A DNA stretch of 64,000 bases from Bacteroidota bacterium (GCA_025059945.1 JANXDC010000003.1:62001-126000), one strand, 5' to 3'; shown: positions 1 through 9,670, numbered from the stretch's first letter. The notes: generated by a model not told the origin, from the letters alone. Program-made: numbers and translations.

Positions 1-26
1 CTATCTTTACTTGCCTCTCTATAGCA

Positions 27-100
27 GGGCCCGTAGCTCAATCGGTCAGAGCAGCGGACTCATAATCCGTTGGTTGCAGGTTCGAGTCCTGCCGGGCCCA
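27..100 (+). tRNA. tRNA with CAT anticodon (elongator Met or Ile2)
   Basis: A complete cloverleaf can be drawn: a 7-bp acceptor stem (27-33 with 93-99), D arm (36-52), anticodon stem (54-58 with 66-70) around a loop with CAT at 61-63, and a T arm with TTCGAGT (76-92). The discriminator base is A100 and no CCA is encoded. A fully paired first base pair and the absence of three G-C pairs in the anticodon stem argue against initiator tRNA. Sequence alone does not separate elongator Met from the lysidine-modified tRNA-Ile2. Confidence 0.93.
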
Positions 101-138
101 CTACGCTCTCCATAAACGGACGAAGGCCGATCCTTGCG

Positions 139-930
139 ATGACCCAGCACACGGACGCGCTAGGTCGCACGGTTTATGTGGCGGCTCCTCCGCAGCGCAT
201 CGTCAGCCTGGTGCCGAGCTTAACGGAGACGCTCTATGCTCTTGGGCTAGGGGAGCGCATCGTAGGGGTTACGCGCTTCTGCGTACACCCGCCGGAGGCG
301 CGTCGCGCAAAACCGATCGTGGGCGGCACCAAGGCGCTCCACCTGGAGCGCATTCGGGAGCTAAGACCCGACCTTATTGTGGCCAATCAAGAAGAGAACC
401 GACGCGAAGACATCGAAACCTTAGAGCGAGACTTTGCCGTCTACGTAACGGTCGTGCGTACGATCCCGGAGGCCATCGACATGATTCGAGCCCTGGGGAT
501 CGTCACGGGGGCCCAGGCGCGCGCCGAGGAGCTAGTGTGTGCCGTCGAAGCCGCTCAATCGGCCATCGGGCGACTGCCTCGCCTGGGGCGAGCCTTGTAC
601 TTGATTTGGCGCGAGCCCTACATGAGCGTGGGGCGCGATACGTTTATCCACGCCATGCTGGAGGCGGCCGGCCTGGAGAACGCCTGCGCGGACCAGAGCC
701 GCTATCCCGTTTTGGAGGCGGAGGCGATCCGGGAGCTACGCCCGGACTACGTACTACTGCCCTCCGAGCCGTATCGGTTCAAGCCGGAGCATGAGGCCGA
801 GTTGCGCACGCTGCTACCGGAAACGCCCATCGTGCGCGTCAACGGAGAGCTTTTCAGCTGGTACGGAGCCCGGATGCGTGAGGCCTTTCCCTACCTGCAA
901 GACCTCCACCGGCGGCTCGCTGCTCGGTAG
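139..930 (+). CDS. Signal-less BtuF/TroA-like metal or cobalamin-binding protein
   Basis: This 263-residue protein belongs by appearance to the periplasmic-binding-protein type 2 family (BtuF/FecB-like, helical-backbone metal receptor). Visible hallmarks are the N-terminal RIVSLVPSLTE segment, the GGT and RPDLI region near residues 70-90, and a C-terminal RPDYVLLPSEP segment. The start at 139 is chosen because the upstream in-frame start lies inside the tRNA. The protein begins MTQHTDALGR with no signal peptide or lipobox, so it is either cytosolic or exported by an unseen route. No permease or ATPase partner is adjacent. Cobalamin is the usual ligand guess, but the ligand cannot be read from this sequence. 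Confidence 0.8.
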   Translation: MTQHTDALGRTVYVAAPPQRIVSLVPSLTETLYALGLGERIVGVTRFCVHPPEARRAKPIVGGTKALHLERIRELRPDLIVANQEENRREDIETLERDFAVYVTVVRTIPEAIDMIRALGIVTGAQARAEELVCAVEAAQSAIGRLPRLGRALYLIWREPYMSVGRDTFIHAMLEAAGLENACADQSRYPVLEAEAIRELRPDYVLLPSEPYRFKPEHEAELRTLLPETPIVRVNGELFSWYGARMREAFPYLQDLHRRLAAR

Positions 931-944
931 GACGCACGCCCGCG

Positions 945-1649
945 CTACTGAAAGAGCCTCTTATCGACCGGAATGTTCAGCTCGATTTTCGTAAAGGTCA
1001 GCTTCTGCACGCTCTGCCCGTCTACGGTGATCTCTAACTCGTGAGGCAGCAGCACCGAACCTACTTTGCGGTAATGGCGCAGGTAGTTCCATACCACACC
1101 TTGGGGGGTTGTGCTCTCGGAGGCCACAAGCAGTTTGGAATGTACCTCAAAATACAACTTGGAGGTGCTGCCTTCATGTTCTACATGCACAATGTGCACG
1201 GGGGTCCCGTTGAGCTCCCCCCGCTCAAGCTTTACGAAGCGGTAGCTAGTATCCCGGAGCATCCAGAGCTCCGGGCGCGGGCCCCGGACCTGGTGAGCAA
1301 AGTTGATCACGGGCATCTCTTGGCGCCCGTGCGGGGTCTGCATCCAGGCCTTTTCGGGGGTCACGACTTGGCTAAGCTCCATAGGTCCCATTGGGGTGCC
1401 GAGCACGAGGTCGTTGCGCATGTATCCGGGGTAGAGCAGAACCATGGTCATTTTCCCCGAAATGGGCATCCCCTGGGTCATCATTTGGAGCTCCACCTCC
1501 TGACGTAACGAGGTGATCTGCTCCCAGGCGCTGCCGCCGGTGGCTTCCAAGAAAGCCTCCACCACCCCTCGGGGGGAGAGCGGGTTTTGGGCCTGAGCGG
1601 CGCCGATTCCTGCTAGTACGAACAAACACGCCTTCCATATGGGGCGCAT
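945..1649 (-). CDS. Secreted LolA-like (lipoprotein-sorting-type) protein
   Basis: The 234-residue product starts with a clear Sec signal peptide (MRPIWKACLFVLAGIGAAQA, cleavage near residue 20). The mature part reads like the LolA/LppX-type half-barrel: a helix with VEAFLEATGG, followed by repeated amphipathic strands and YFEVHSKLL. Such proteins bind lipids or lipoproteins in the periplasm. A good ribosome site (AAGGAG) lies 8 bases before the ATG. It is monocistronic and converges on the BtuF-like gene with 14 bases between stops. A second, more canonical LolA lies at 20338-20973, so this one probably has a different cargo. The exact role is unknown. Confidence 0.68.
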   Translation of the reverse strand: MRPIWKACLFVLAGIGAAQAQNPLSPRGVVEAFLEATGGSAWEQITSLRQEVELQMMTQGMPISGKMTMVLLYPGYMRNDLVLGTPMGPMELSQVVTPEKAWMQTPHGRQEMPVINFAHQVRGPRPELWMLRDTSYRFVKLERGELNGTPVHIVHVEHEGSTSKLYFEVHSKLLVASESTTPQGVVWNYLRHYRKVGSVLLPHELEITVDGQSVQKLTFTKIELNIPVDKRLFQ

Positions 1650-1782
1650 GGGCCTGACTCCTTGTGTTTTTGGGTTACCGCCCCCCCCTCGGGGATCTCA
1701 AGACGGGATTGCAGGCTTGTCCCAAACGCCGGGAGGACTCAACATCAAAGGTTGCGTGCGGATGCGGGCAAACGCAATAACG

Positions 1783-1804
1783 AAAAAGCCCGCTTAAGCG
1801 GGCT
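1783..1804 (-). terminator. Rho-independent terminator of sodA
   Basis: A perfect 7-bp stem (1787-1793 with 1798-1804) with a TTAA loop is followed on the minus strand by a run of five T. It sits 9 bases after the superoxide dismutase stop codon. Confidence 0.9.
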
Positions 1805-1812
1805 CTTCTAGA

Positions 1813-2430
1813 TCAGCGCCGCATGGCCTCCGCGAAGCGTCGTGCGACCTCTTCCCAATTGACCACGTGCCACCAGTTTTCAACGTATTCGGCGCGACGG
1901 TTCTGATACTTCAGGTAATAGGCGTGCTCCCAAACGTCTAGCCCCAAAATAGGCATATGGCCTTCCATGAGGGGGCTATCCTGATTGGCCGTGGAATAGA
2001 CTTGCAGCTGGCCGTTTGCATCCAGCACCAGCCAAGCCCAACCGCTTCCAAAGCGCCCCAGAGCGGTTTGGGTGAAGAGATCACGAAAGGCCGCAAACGA
2101 GCCGAAGCGGCTCGCGATCGCCTCCGCCAAAGCCCCCGTGGGTTCACCCCCACCGTTGGGCTTCATGATGGTCCAGAAGAGGCTGTGATTCGCATGCCCG
2201 CCGCCGTGGTTGCGCACAGCCGGGCGGATGTCCTCGGGCACCTCTCCGATGCGGCGCAGTAGATCCTCGATGGATTCGTATCGGAAGTCCGGATGCTTTT
2301 CCAGTGCCTTGTTCAGGTTGTCGATGTAGCCCTGATGATGTTTCGTGTGGTGGATCTCCATCGTGCGCGCATCAATGTAGGGCTCAAGGGCATCATACGG
2401 ATACGGCAACGGGGGCAGGGTAAAGGCCAT
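1813..2430 (-). CDS. sodA: Superoxide dismutase, Mn/Fe family
   Basis: This 205-residue enzyme converts superoxide to hydrogen peroxide and oxygen in the cytoplasm. The N-terminal LPPLPY segment, the metal-ligand helices (EIHHTKHH and [13 protein letters not shown]), and the C-terminal [15 protein letters not shown] block holding the Asp and His ligands are all present. The active-site glutamine in the ANQDSP segment and the GGG before HANH favour manganese use. There is no signal peptide. A strong AGGAGGT site precedes the ATG. The gene is flanked by its own terminator and stands alone. Confidence 0.96.
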   Translation of the reverse strand: MAFTLPPLPYPYDALEPYIDARTMEIHHTKHHQGYIDNLNKALEKHPDFRYESIEDLLRRIGEVPEDIRPAVRNHGGGHANHSLFWTIMKPNGGGEPTGALAEAIASRFGSFAAFRDLFTQTALGRFGSGWAWLVLDANGQLQVYSTANQDSPLMEGHMPILGLDVWEHAYYLKYQNRRAEYVENWWHVVNWEEVARRFAEAMRR

Positions 2431-2510
2431 GGTTGCACCTCCTAGCTAAGTACCGTTCTCTCCCCGCAGGATGGCATCCCCGGGCTCAAGCAGACCTACC
2501 CGTGAACGCT

Positions 2511-3902
2511 CTAGGCCCGCGCCAGGTTTCCCACCTCATCTAGGCCGTATCGCTTACGCTTCTCCCAAAGCGTCTTTTTGCTGATGCCCAGTAGCTCGGC
2601 CACTTCGGAGTAGTTGCCTCGGAAAGTCGCAAGGATATGCTTGATGTAGGCTTTTTCGAGCTCCTCTAGGGTGCCTCCAGAGGGAAAACAGAAGAGCTGC
2701 TCCGTATCCATGGGGGGCCGTAAGGCTTCGGGGCTGCTGATCATGAGATCCTCTGCATCCAGATACGCGCCTTGGGCGAAGATCATAGCCCGCTCGATTA
2801 CGTTGCGCAGCTCCCGCACGTTGCCGGGCCAGCTATGGGCCAGCAGGCGGTCTTCGGCCGCCTCCGTCATGCCGCGCACCTGTTTGCCCAACTCGCGGTT
2901 GTAGTGTGCAATAAAAGCCTGGGCGATGCTCAAGACGTCGCGGCCCATGCTTCGCAAGGGCGGCAGGGAGATCGAGATCACGTTGAGCCGATAATAGAGG
3001 TCCTTGCGGAAGGCCTTTTCGGAGACCCGCTGCTCCAGATCGGCGTTGGTGGCCGCGATCACGCGCGTATCGACTTCGATTTCCTCCAGCCCGCCCAGAC
3101 GTCGGAAGGTGCGCGTCTCCAAAAACGCCAAGAGCTTGGCCTGCAGGGCCGGGCTCATGGAATCGATCTCATCCAAAAAGACCGTGCCTCCGTCGGCCTG
3201 CTCCAAAAGACCGGGCTTGGCCTGCCGGGCGTCCGTGAAAGCCCCTTTTTCGTAGCCGAAAAGCTCGGCCTCCAGGAGGTTATCCGGAACGGCCGCGCAG
3301 TTGATCTCCAAAAACCGACCCTGACGACGCGGGCTGGTATAGTGGATGATCCGGGCCACGAGGTTTTTGCCCGTGCCCGTTTCGCCCCTCAGCAGAACCG
3401 TGGAGTTGGGCACATGACGCAGCTGCTCTAGAACAGCGCGGACTTGGCGAATCGGAGGGCTGGAGCCGATCAGCGCCTCAAACCCGTAGCGTACCTCCTG
3501 CTCCCGGCGTACCTCCACGAGCTCCTTGCGGAAGGCGTATACCTCCAGGGCCCGCCCCACGAGCGCGCGCATCTCCTCTAGATTTACCGGCTTAGGCAAG
3601 TAATGGAAGGCCCCAAGCCGCATGGCCTCTACGGCCGTCTGCACCGAACTGTGCGCCGTCATGATGATCACGGGCACGGACTCGTTGAGCTGGCGCATGC
3701 GCTGGATGAGCTCCAGCCCGTTCATGTCCGGCATCAACAGGTCGGCCAAGATGAGATCGGGCATCTGGCCGCGTTCGATGACCTCGAACATGTGTAGGGG
3801 GCTCAGAAAACTCTCCGCCCGATAGCCGTCGCGCCGCAATACGGCGGTGAACAGCTCGCCGATTTTGGGTTCGTCGTCAACGACGAAAATCGTGGCTTTC
3901 AT
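2511..3902 (-). CDS. Sigma-54-dependent response regulator, NtrC family
   Basis: The 463-residue protein has three domains: a receiver (1-120; DD at 9-10, phospho-acceptor D54, K104), an AAA+ sigma-54 activator domain (about 140-375; Walker A GETGTGKN at 173-180, Walker B at 241-246), and a C-terminal Fis-type helix-turn-helix (near 430-460, with the SEVAELLGISKKTLW segment). The sigma-54 contact loop reads GAFTDA (220-225) instead of the canonical GAFTGA, a variant seen in part of the family. No histidine kinase or obvious sigma-54 promoter is adjacent, so the signal and regulon are unknown. It starts at ATG 3902 within a roughly 200-base divergent gap shared with the FmdB gene. Confidence 0.93.
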   Translation of the reverse strand: MKATIFVVDDEPKIGELFTAVLRRDGYRAESFLSPLHMFEVIERGQMPDLILADLLMPDMNGLELIQRMRQLNESVPVIIMTAHSSVQTAVEAMRLGAFHYLPKPVNLEEMRALVGRALEVYAFRKELVEVRREQEVRYGFEALIGSSPPIRQVRAVLEQLRHVPNSTVLLRGETGTGKNLVARIIHYTSPRRQGRFLEINCAAVPDNLLEAELFGYEKGAFTDARQAKPGLLEQADGGTVFLDEIDSMSPALQAKLLAFLETRTFRRLGGLEEIEVDTRVIAATNADLEQRVSEKAFRKDLYYRLNVISISLPPLRSMGRDVLSIAQAFIAHYNRELGKQVRGMTEAAEDRLLAHSWPGNVRELRNVIERAMIFAQGAYLDAEDLMISSPEALRPPMDTEQLFCFPSGGTLEELEKAYIKHILATFRGNYSEVAELLGISKKTLWEKRKRYGLDEVGNLARA

Positions 3903-4043
3903 GCGTGCCTCCCGATCACCCTCACCACTGGGTTACAAAACGTAACGGACAGACGCGTCCGCATATCGGTTATCGGCCTACGCCGGCTTCGGCTTAAATC
4001 GTCCAGCTGGTTCTTGCCGGGTCGGTTTTCGTTTCGTAATGCG

Positions 4044-4076
4044 TTTGGCTTGCCTCGGAGCTGATGTGTATTTTTC
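4044..4076 (+). promoter_or_regulatory. Candidate Bacteroidota-type promoter of the FmdB gene
   Basis: TTTG at 4044-4047 and TATTTTTC at 4069-4076 (consensus TAnnTTTG, last base differs) are separated by 21 bases. A GGAGGAAG ribosome site and the ATG at 4107 follow. Confidence 0.45.
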
Positions 4077-4106
4077 CCCAGCGCCAACGCGGAGGAAGCA
4101 CCGCCA

Positions 4107-4508
4107 ATGCCCATCTACGAATACCGCTGCCAGGCCTGCCAACGGCGTTTTGCGATCTTCGTGCGCCGCATCACCGAAGAGGTGCACCCCGCCTGTCCGC
4201 AATGCGGCGCCCAAGACGTGCGACGGCTCATCTCGCGCGTGGCCATCGTACACAGCGAAGAGGCGCACCTGGATAAACTGGCCGATCCCGGCGCGCTCGG
4301 AGACGTGGACGAAAACGACCCCCGATCCGTCGCCCGCTGGATGCGGCGCATGGAGGGCATGCTGGGCGAGGACCTGGGAGAAGAGTTTCACGAGATGCTG
4401 GACCGGCTCGAGGCGGGCGAGGATCCCGAGACGATCGAGCGGGAGTTCTCGGAGCGTGAGGGCGGCTCCGAAAAGGAAAGCTCAAGCGGCGATTACGAGT
4501 ACTTCTAA
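4107..4508 (+). CDS. FmdB-type zinc-ribbon protein
   Basis: The first 45 residues form the FmdB/CxxC_CxxC regulatory zinc ribbon: MPIYEYRC opening, CQAC near residues 8-11 and CPQCG near 31-35. The remaining 85 residues are acidic and helical (DVDENDPRSVARWMRRMEGM), ending in a Ser/Glu-rich tail, so at 133 residues it is longer than most family members. The function of the family is poorly defined; a regulatory or metal-binding role is inferred. A GGAGGAAG site precedes the ATG. Its TAA stop interlocks with the stop of the convergent aldehyde dehydrogenase gene through a shared CTAA. Confidence 0.85.
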   Translation: MPIYEYRCQACQRRFAIFVRRITEEVHPACPQCGAQDVRRLISRVAIVHSEEAHLDKLADPGALGDVDENDPRSVARWMRRMEGMLGEDLGEEFHEMLDRLEAGEDPETIEREFSEREGGSEKESSSGDYEYF

Positions 4509-5929
4509 CGGAGAAGCCTCCGAAAAAGGGGCCTCTTGGCTGCCTCATACGGAGGATAGCGCAGCCTTACGTCCCCCGCAAAGGGGCGCAGGAGCACCGC
4601 CTGTTCGTAAGTGAAGCACTCCCAAGAGGCCTTGCCTCGGTAGCGGCCCAACCCGCTTTGGCCGATCCCGCCAAAAGGAAAACGCGGAGAGGCGAGCTGC
4701 AGCACCACATCGTTTACGCAGCCGCCCCCGAAGCGCACCGACTCTTGCAGGCGCTGCGCAAATCCGGGGTTTCGGCTAAAAACGTATAGGGCCAGCGGAT
4801 CGGGCCGGCTTCGCAGAAAACTTACGGCCTCTTCCGGGTTCTCATACGGCAACACGGGCAAAATGGGCCCGAAAATCTCCTCTTGCATCACGGGCGCCTC
4901 CGGAGGCACCTCCACGAGCACGGTGGGGGCTATGTAGCGCTCCGAAGCATCAAGCTGGCCGCCATAGTAGACCCGACCCTGCCTGAGATAGGCCACTAGA
5001 CGAGCGAAATGCTGCTCGTTTACGATCCTGCCGTAATCCGGATGCCGCTGAGGCGCATCCCCGTAGAGGGCTCGGATGGCCTTCACAAGGGCCTCCAGAA
5101 AGGCCTCGTATAGGCGGCGATCGACCAGCACATAATCCGGGGCCAAGCACACCTGGCCGGCGTTGAGAAACTTACCCCAGGCGATACGCCGAGCGGCGGT
5201 CTGAAGCTCAACCTGAGCATCTACCACACAAGGACTTTTGCCCCCCAATTCGAGCGTGCACGGGGTAAGATGCCGGGCTGCGGCCTCGTAGACGAACCGG
5301 CCCGTCGCAGGGCCTCCGGTGAAGAAAACATAATCCCAGCGCAGCTCAAGTAGTGCCCGCGCCAGCTCCGGCCCGCCCTCGAAAACGGCCACATAATCTG
5401 GCGAAAAAGCCGACTCCAACATCAGGCGCAGCACACCGGCGCTATTGGGGGCCAGCTCCGAGGGTTTAAGCGCCACCGCATTGCCCGCCGCCAGGGCGCC
5501 CGCAAGGGGAAGCAAGGAAAGCAGCACGGGAAAGTTCCACGGAGCGATTACGAGCACCACGCCATAGGGTGCGCGCCTAATCCGTATCCAGCCGGGCTGT
5601 TGCACCAAGGAACCCAGTCGCCAGCGGGGGCGCATCCAAAACGGCAGCCAATGCCGCAGGTAGCGGATCTCCTGGCGCACAAGTCCGATCTCCGTAAAGT
5701 AGGCCTCAACCGGGCTTTTGCCCAGATCCCGATGCAGCGCCTCCAGTAGAAGCGGCTCATGGCGCTTTAAGGCATCCAGCAGCGCCCCAAGGGCCCCTAG
5801 GCGCGCCTTAAGGGGGAGGCTCTGGCCGGATTCGAAAGTCCGCCGAAGGGCCGCTAGCCTGTCGGCCGGCGTTCCCCCCGGAAGTTGCTCTCGAGCCAAA
5901 GCAGCTGGGCTTTGCCCTGTAGCGCTCAT
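4505..5929 (-). CDS. Aldehyde dehydrogenase, class 3 (fatty aldehyde) type
   Basis: A 474-residue NAD(P)-dependent aldehyde dehydrogenase that oxidises aldehydes to acids. It shows the cofactor motif WNFPVLLSLLPL, the general base in LELGGKSP, and the catalytic cysteine in NAGQVCLAPDY, which matches the class 3 pattern. An internal ATG at 5929 was chosen because the longer frame runs into the divergent NfeD gene, and family members start close to this point (MSATGQSP). Long-chain aldehydes are the likely substrate by family. It overlaps the end of the FmdB gene by 4 bases and is probably monocistronic. Confidence 0.9.
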   Translation of the reverse strand: MSATGQSPAALAREQLPGGTPADRLAALRRTFESGQSLPLKARLGALGALLDALKRHEPLLLEALHRDLGKSPVEAYFTEIGLVRQEIRYLRHWLPFWMRPRWRLGSLVQQPGWIRIRRAPYGVVLVIAPWNFPVLLSLLPLAGALAAGNAVALKPSELAPNSAGVLRLMLESAFSPDYVAVFEGGPELARALLELRWDYVFFTGGPATGRFVYEAAARHLTPCTLELGGKSPCVVDAQVELQTAARRIAWGKFLNAGQVCLAPDYVLVDRRLYEAFLEALVKAIRALYGDAPQRHPDYGRIVNEQHFARLVAYLRQGRVYYGGQLDASERYIAPTVLVEVPPEAPVMQEEIFGPILPVLPYENPEEAVSFLRSRPDPLALYVFSRNPGFAQRLQESVRFGGGCVNDVVLQLASPRFPFGGIGQSGLGRYRGKASWECFTYEQAVLLRPFAGDVRLRYPPYEAAKRPLFRRLLR

Positions 5930-6038
5930 CTTCGCTCTGAGGATACGCAATTTGCCTTGTGGACGCAAACCCACTGCGAGCTTGCTTTTGGTGTGCAGAT
6001 GATTATTTTCACCCCAAACCCCCCTGAACAGGCCCGTT

Positions 6039-7334
6039 ATGAGCATGTTCTGGCCGCTCATCCTGGGGATCGCACTTGCAGCGGAGGCGCCGCGTCCGCA
6101 GCGCGTCTACTGGCTTGAGGTGCGGGGTGCGATCGGGCCCGCTGTGGTCGAGTACATAGAGCGTGGTCTGAAGGAGGCCGAAGCCGATTCCGCGCTGCTT
6201 GTGATCGCCCTCGACACGCCAGGGGGGCTGTTGGAGTCCACGCGGGCGATCGTGCAGCGGCTGCTTAATGCGCGCGCGCCCGTGGTCGTCTTCGTCCACC
6301 CCAGCGGGGCGCGGGCTGGATCGGCCGGCGTCTTCATCACGCTCGCCGCTCACGTGGCCGCCATGGCGCCCGGCACCAACATCGGCGCCGCGCATCCTGT
6401 CGGGTTGGGAGGAGCGGCGGACACGGCCTCGGTGATGATGGAGAAAGCCACAAACGACGCTGCGGCTTTCGCCCGGGCTGTGGCCGCGCGCCGGGGCCGC
6501 AACGTCGCCTGGGCTGAAGAGGCGGTGCGCCGCAGCCTATCGAGCTCGGAGACCGAGGCCCTTGAGGCGGGCGCCATAGATCTGGTGGCCTCATCGGCCA
6601 AAGAGCTGCTCGAGCAGTTGCACGGCCGCCTGGTGCAGCTCCCGCAGGGAGCCGTGCGCCTGCGCACGAGCGGGGCCGAGATCGAAAGCCGGCCCATGAA
6701 CCTTCGAGAACGCGTGCTGGCTGTGCTTAGCGACCCCAACGTGGCCTATTTGCTGCTGCTGGTGGGCTTTTACGGGATCTTATTTGAGCTTTACAACCCA
6801 GGGGCGCTCCTACCCGGGATCTTGGGCGCGATCGCGCTGATCGTAGCCGGATACGCCTTGCAGATGCTGCCCGTCAATTATGCGGGCCTAGCCCTTATCG
6901 CCTTAGCCATCGGACTGTTTATCGCGGAGATCAAGGTCGCCAGCTACGGGCTGCTTACCCTCGGCGGACTCGTCTCGCTGGCCCTAGGCTCGCTTATGCT
7001 GTTTCGCTCTAGCCCCGCAGGCGAGATCGCCATCTCCCTGCCCACCCTCTTAGTGGGGCTGGGGGCGACGGCCGGCTTTTTCCTGTTCGTGCTCGCCATG
7101 GGGCTGCGGGCGCAGCGGCGTCCGCCGCAGACGGGCTCCGAGGCTCTGCTCGGAGCAGAGGGGATCGTCATCAGCCCGATTCGCCCCCCGGATGTGGGGC
7201 AGGTGCGCGTGCACGGGGAGATCTGGGAGGCGGCCTCCGAAGCGCCGCTTGAGGCGGGCACATCGGTGCGTGTGCGTGCCATCCAGGATCTGACCCTGTG
7301 GGTAGAGGCGATACCGCCACGGGAAACGAATTAG
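6039..7334 (+). CDS. NfeD-like membrane-bound ClpP-class serine protease
   Basis: The 431-residue protein combines a short N-terminal signal or anchor, a ClpP-like protease domain (about 22-215), four or so transmembrane helices (about 230-345), and a C-terminal OB-fold NfeD domain (about 370-428). The catalytic Ser/Lys dyad is visible as S95 in ARAGSAGVF and K136 in MMEKATND, matching the archaeal 1510-N enzyme that cuts stomatin C-termini. The next gene encodes exactly such a stomatin/slipin, 8 bases downstream, which supports a working protease-substrate pair in membrane quality control. An alternative ATG lies two codons downstream. Confidence 0.93.
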   Translation: MSMFWPLILGIALAAEAPRPQRVYWLEVRGAIGPAVVEYIERGLKEAEADSALLVIALDTPGGLLESTRAIVQRLLNARAPVVVFVHPSGARAGSAGVFITLAAHVAAMAPGTNIGAAHPVGLGGAADTASVMMEKATNDAAAFARAVAARRGRNVAWAEEAVRRSLSSSETEALEAGAIDLVASSAKELLEQLHGRLVQLPQGAVRLRTSGAEIESRPMNLRERVLAVLSDPNVAYLLLLVGFYGILFELYNPGALLPGILGAIALIVAGYALQMLPVNYAGLALIALAIGLFIAEIKVASYGLLTLGGLVSLALGSLMLFRSSPAGEIAISLPTLLVGLGATAGFFLFVLAMGLRAQRRPPQTGSEALLGAEGIVISPIRPPDVGQVRVHGEIWEAASEAPLEAGTSVRVRAIQDLTLWVEAIPPRETN

Positions 7335-7342
7335 CGGGGAGC

Positions 7343-8101
7343 ATGCCTATGGAATTGTCCTTGTCTTTGCTTGCGTTTTTAGCCGTCGCGCTTCTAGCCA
7401 GCGCCGTTCGGATCCTGCGCGAATACGAGCGCGCCGTGGTCTTTCGGCTGGGGCGCCTGATTGGTGCCAAGGGTCCGGGTTTGGTCCTGCTGATCCCCCT
7501 TATCGACCGCATGGTGCGCGTAAGCCTGCGCATCGTGACGCTCGATGTGCCCCCCCAGGATGTGATCACGCGCGATAACGTCTCCATCAAGGTCAGCGCC
7601 GTGGTGTATTTTCGCGTGATCGACCCGGCTCGGGCGGTCGTGGAGGTGGAAAACTACCTGTTCGCCACAAGCCAGATCGCGCAGACCACGCTCCGGAGCA
7701 TCCTGGGGCAGTCCGAACTGGACGAGCTGTTGGCGGAGCGCGAGAAAATCAACAAGGAGTTACAGAAGATCATCGACAGCCACACCGCCCCATGGGGGGT
7801 GAAGGTGACGGCTGTAGAGGTCAAGCAGGTCGATCTGCCCCTAGAGATGCAACGGGCCATGGCTAAGCAGGCCGAGGCGGAACGCGAGCGTCGCTCCAAA
7901 GTCATCCACGCCGAGGGCGAGTATCAGGCCGCGCAGCGGCTGGCGGAGGCGGCGCGCATCATCGAACAACATCCCACGGCCTTGCAGCTGCGCTTTCTGC
8001 AGACGCTCTCGGACGTGGCCTCGGAGAAGAACTCGACTACGATCTTCCCGGTGCCGATCGACCTCTTGGCCCCGTTCCTGGATAAGTATCGGAACCGCTA
8101 G
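7343..8101 (+). CDS. Slipin / stomatin-like SPFH protein
   Basis: A 252-residue SPFH-domain protein with an N-terminal hydrophobic segment (residues 3-20) followed by the typical [13 protein letters not shown] entry into the SPFH domain, then a coiled-coil region rich in Ala/Glu ([19 protein letters not shown]). Family members form membrane-associated oligomers. ATG 7343 was chosen because it follows a GGGGAG site and leaves an 8-base gap after the NfeD gene; the longer frame would overlap that gene. The C-terminal hydrophobic peptide ([11 protein letters not shown]) is the sort of sequence cut by the NfeD partner. The stop interlocks with the convergent gene in a shared CTAG. Confidence 0.92.
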   Translation: MPMELSLSLLAFLAVALLASAVRILREYERAVVFRLGRLIGAKGPGLVLLIPLIDRMVRVSLRIVTLDVPPQDVITRDNVSIKVSAVVYFRVIDPARAVVEVENYLFATSQIAQTTLRSILGQSELDELLAEREKINKELQKIIDSHTAPWGVKVTAVEVKQVDLPLEMQRAMAKQAEAERERRSKVIHAEGEYQAAQRLAEAARIIEQHPTALQLRFLQTLSDVASEKNSTTIFPVPIDLLAPFLDKYRNR

Positions 8102-9411
8102 CGCCCGGGGGGCCTCTGATCTAGCAGCAGAATCGTCTGCAACAGCACGTTCGCCCCGCGTGCCACGTCCTCGGGCCTGGAGTACTCTTGCGGGGCGTGG
8201 CTAATGCCCCCCACGCTGGGAATGAAGATCATCCCCATCGGGGCCAGCTGGGCCATATTTTGCGCATCATGACCGGCCCCGCTGGGCATAAAGCGGTAAG
8301 AAAGCCCCAGCCGCTCGGCCGCCTCGCGGATGCGCAGACGCAACTCCGGATGCGTGGGCACGGCAACCGATACCGTGGGCGCCGGGCGGAAAAAGAAGCG
8401 CGTACCCGTTCGCCGTGCGATCGCCTCAGCCTCGGCCTGCAGGACGACGAAGAGCGAGTCGATTTTGGCCATCTCCAGGTCCCGAATCTCCAGGCTCATG
8501 CGCACCCGAGCCGGGATCACGTTGCGCGCCCCCGGCTCTACCTCCAGCCTGCCAACCGTGCCCACCTGTCGGCCCGGAGTCTGGAGCATAAGCCGATGGA
8601 CGGCGAGCACGAACTCCGCGGCGGCCACCAGGGCATCTCGGCGCTCTCGCATGGGTGTGGTACCGGCGTGATTGGCGAAGCCCTCTACGAGGACGTCCCA
8701 CCAGCGAATCCCCACGATGCCCTCCACGATACCGATCGAGGCGCCTTCGCGCTCCAAAAGCCCCCCTTGTTCGATGTGCAGCTCCAGGTAGGCCGTGTAA
8801 TCGCCTGGACGGCGCCGGGCCTCCGGCAGCCGATCCGGATCCCCGCCGATAGCCCGAATGCCTTCGGAGACGAGCACGCCGCTTTGGCTGCGCTGGGCCA
8901 AGATCTCAGGCGTAAGGGCGCCCACCAGGGCCCGGCTGCCCACGAGCCCCCCTTCCTCGTTGGCAAAAACCAACACCTCCAAGGGGTGCGCAAGCCGTAT
9001 ACCCCGCTCCGCAAGCGTGCGCACCACCTCGATCGCCGCCAATACCCCCAGGCAGCCGTCGAAGGCCCCGCCCTCGGGAACGGAGTCGATGTGCGAGCCC
9101 ATCGCGATCGGCGGACGGTCGTCGTGGCGACCCGGATAGCGGCCGATTATGTTCCCGGCCGCATCTATGCGCACCGTCATGCCCGCCTGGCGCATGAGCT
9201 CCGCTACAAAGGCGCGGCCCTGGCGATCGGCCTCCGTGTAGGCCAAACGGCTCACCCCGCCAGCCGGGGTCCGTCCGATCTGCCCCAGGCGCATGAGGTG
9301 CTCCCACAGCCGGGCGCCGTTTACGCGCACCTCCTTCAGGTCCTGAGCCGCAAGAGGCTCCGTGACCAGGCATAGCAGCGCAAGCCCTGCTGCCCACTTG
9401 CGCATCCTCAT
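8098..9411 (-). CDS. Secreted M20-family amidohydrolase (hydantoinase/carbamoylase type)
   Basis: The 437-residue protein belongs to the Zn-dependent amidase/carbamoylase group of M20, which includes N-carbamoyl-L-amino acid hydrolase and allantoate amidohydrolase. Metal ligands visible are H107 in GSHIDS, D118 in AFDGCLG and E152/E153 in NEEGG. The GTTPM segment and the C-terminal [13 protein letters not shown] are also typical. Unlike most relatives it carries a clear signal peptide ([23 protein letters not shown]), so it should act in the periplasm on scavenged substrates. The exact substrate is not readable. No pathway partner is adjacent. Confidence 0.88.
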   Translation of the reverse strand: MRMRKWAAGLALLCLVTEPLAAQDLKEVRVNGARLWEHLMRLGQIGRTPAGGVSRLAYTEADRQGRAFVAELMRQAGMTVRIDAAGNIIGRYPGRHDDRPPIAMGSHIDSVPEGGAFDGCLGVLAAIEVVRTLAERGIRLAHPLEVLVFANEEGGLVGSRALVGALTPEILAQRSQSGVLVSEGIRAIGGDPDRLPEARRRPGDYTAYLELHIEQGGLLEREGASIGIVEGIVGIRWWDVLVEGFANHAGTTPMRERRDALVAAAEFVLAVHRLMLQTPGRQVGTVGRLEVEPGARNVIPARVRMSLEIRDLEMAKIDSLFVVLQAEAEAIARRTGTRFFFRPAPTVSVAVPTHPELRLRIREAAERLGLSYRFMPSGAGHDAQNMAQLAPMGMIFIPSVGGISHAPQEYSRPEDVARGANVLLQTILLLDQRPPGR

Positions 9412-9538
9412 CTTCTGCCCCTCCCTCCTCGAAGGACGCGAACAAAGAAAGCGCGCCCTCTGGAAAACGCAAACCCGACTTGTCTAGTTTGACGCTAAGC
9501 CCGCATATTGATGCCGTGCAGAACGGAACAAGAGGGCC

Positions 9539-9670
9539 ATGGACTACATCCTAAAACCTCTTTGGCACACGCTTCTGTTCTTTTTCTTCGTCTTAGGCCT
9601 GCCTGTGCTGATCTCCACGGTCGTGCGCCGGATCTATGAACGCCTAAGCGGCGGTCCCGAGGAGGCATAG
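9539..9670 (+). CDS. 43-aa single-pass membrane protein upstream of gldC
   Basis: The frame encodes 43 residues beginning MDYILKPLWHTLLFFFFVLG, a single hydrophobic helix of about 20 residues followed by a basic stretch (VVRRIYERLSGG). An AGAGGG ribosome site precedes the ATG. Its TAG stop is directly abutted by the GTG start of the gldC-like gene, and the last codons (GAG GAG GCA) supply that gene's ribosome site, so the two are translationally coupled. I do not recognise the family. The tight coupling suggests a membrane partner or anchor for the GldC-like protein. Confidence 0.7.
   Translation: MDYILKPLWHTLLFFFFVLGLPVLISTVVRRIYERLSGGPEEA

Noticed and set aside
8188-9375. A 395-codon open frame on the plus strand opposite the M20 amidohydrolase
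   Set aside because: It is antisense to a clearly conserved gene. Its composition is His/Arg/Pro-rich, as expected for a GC-rich shadow frame, and it has no ribosome site.
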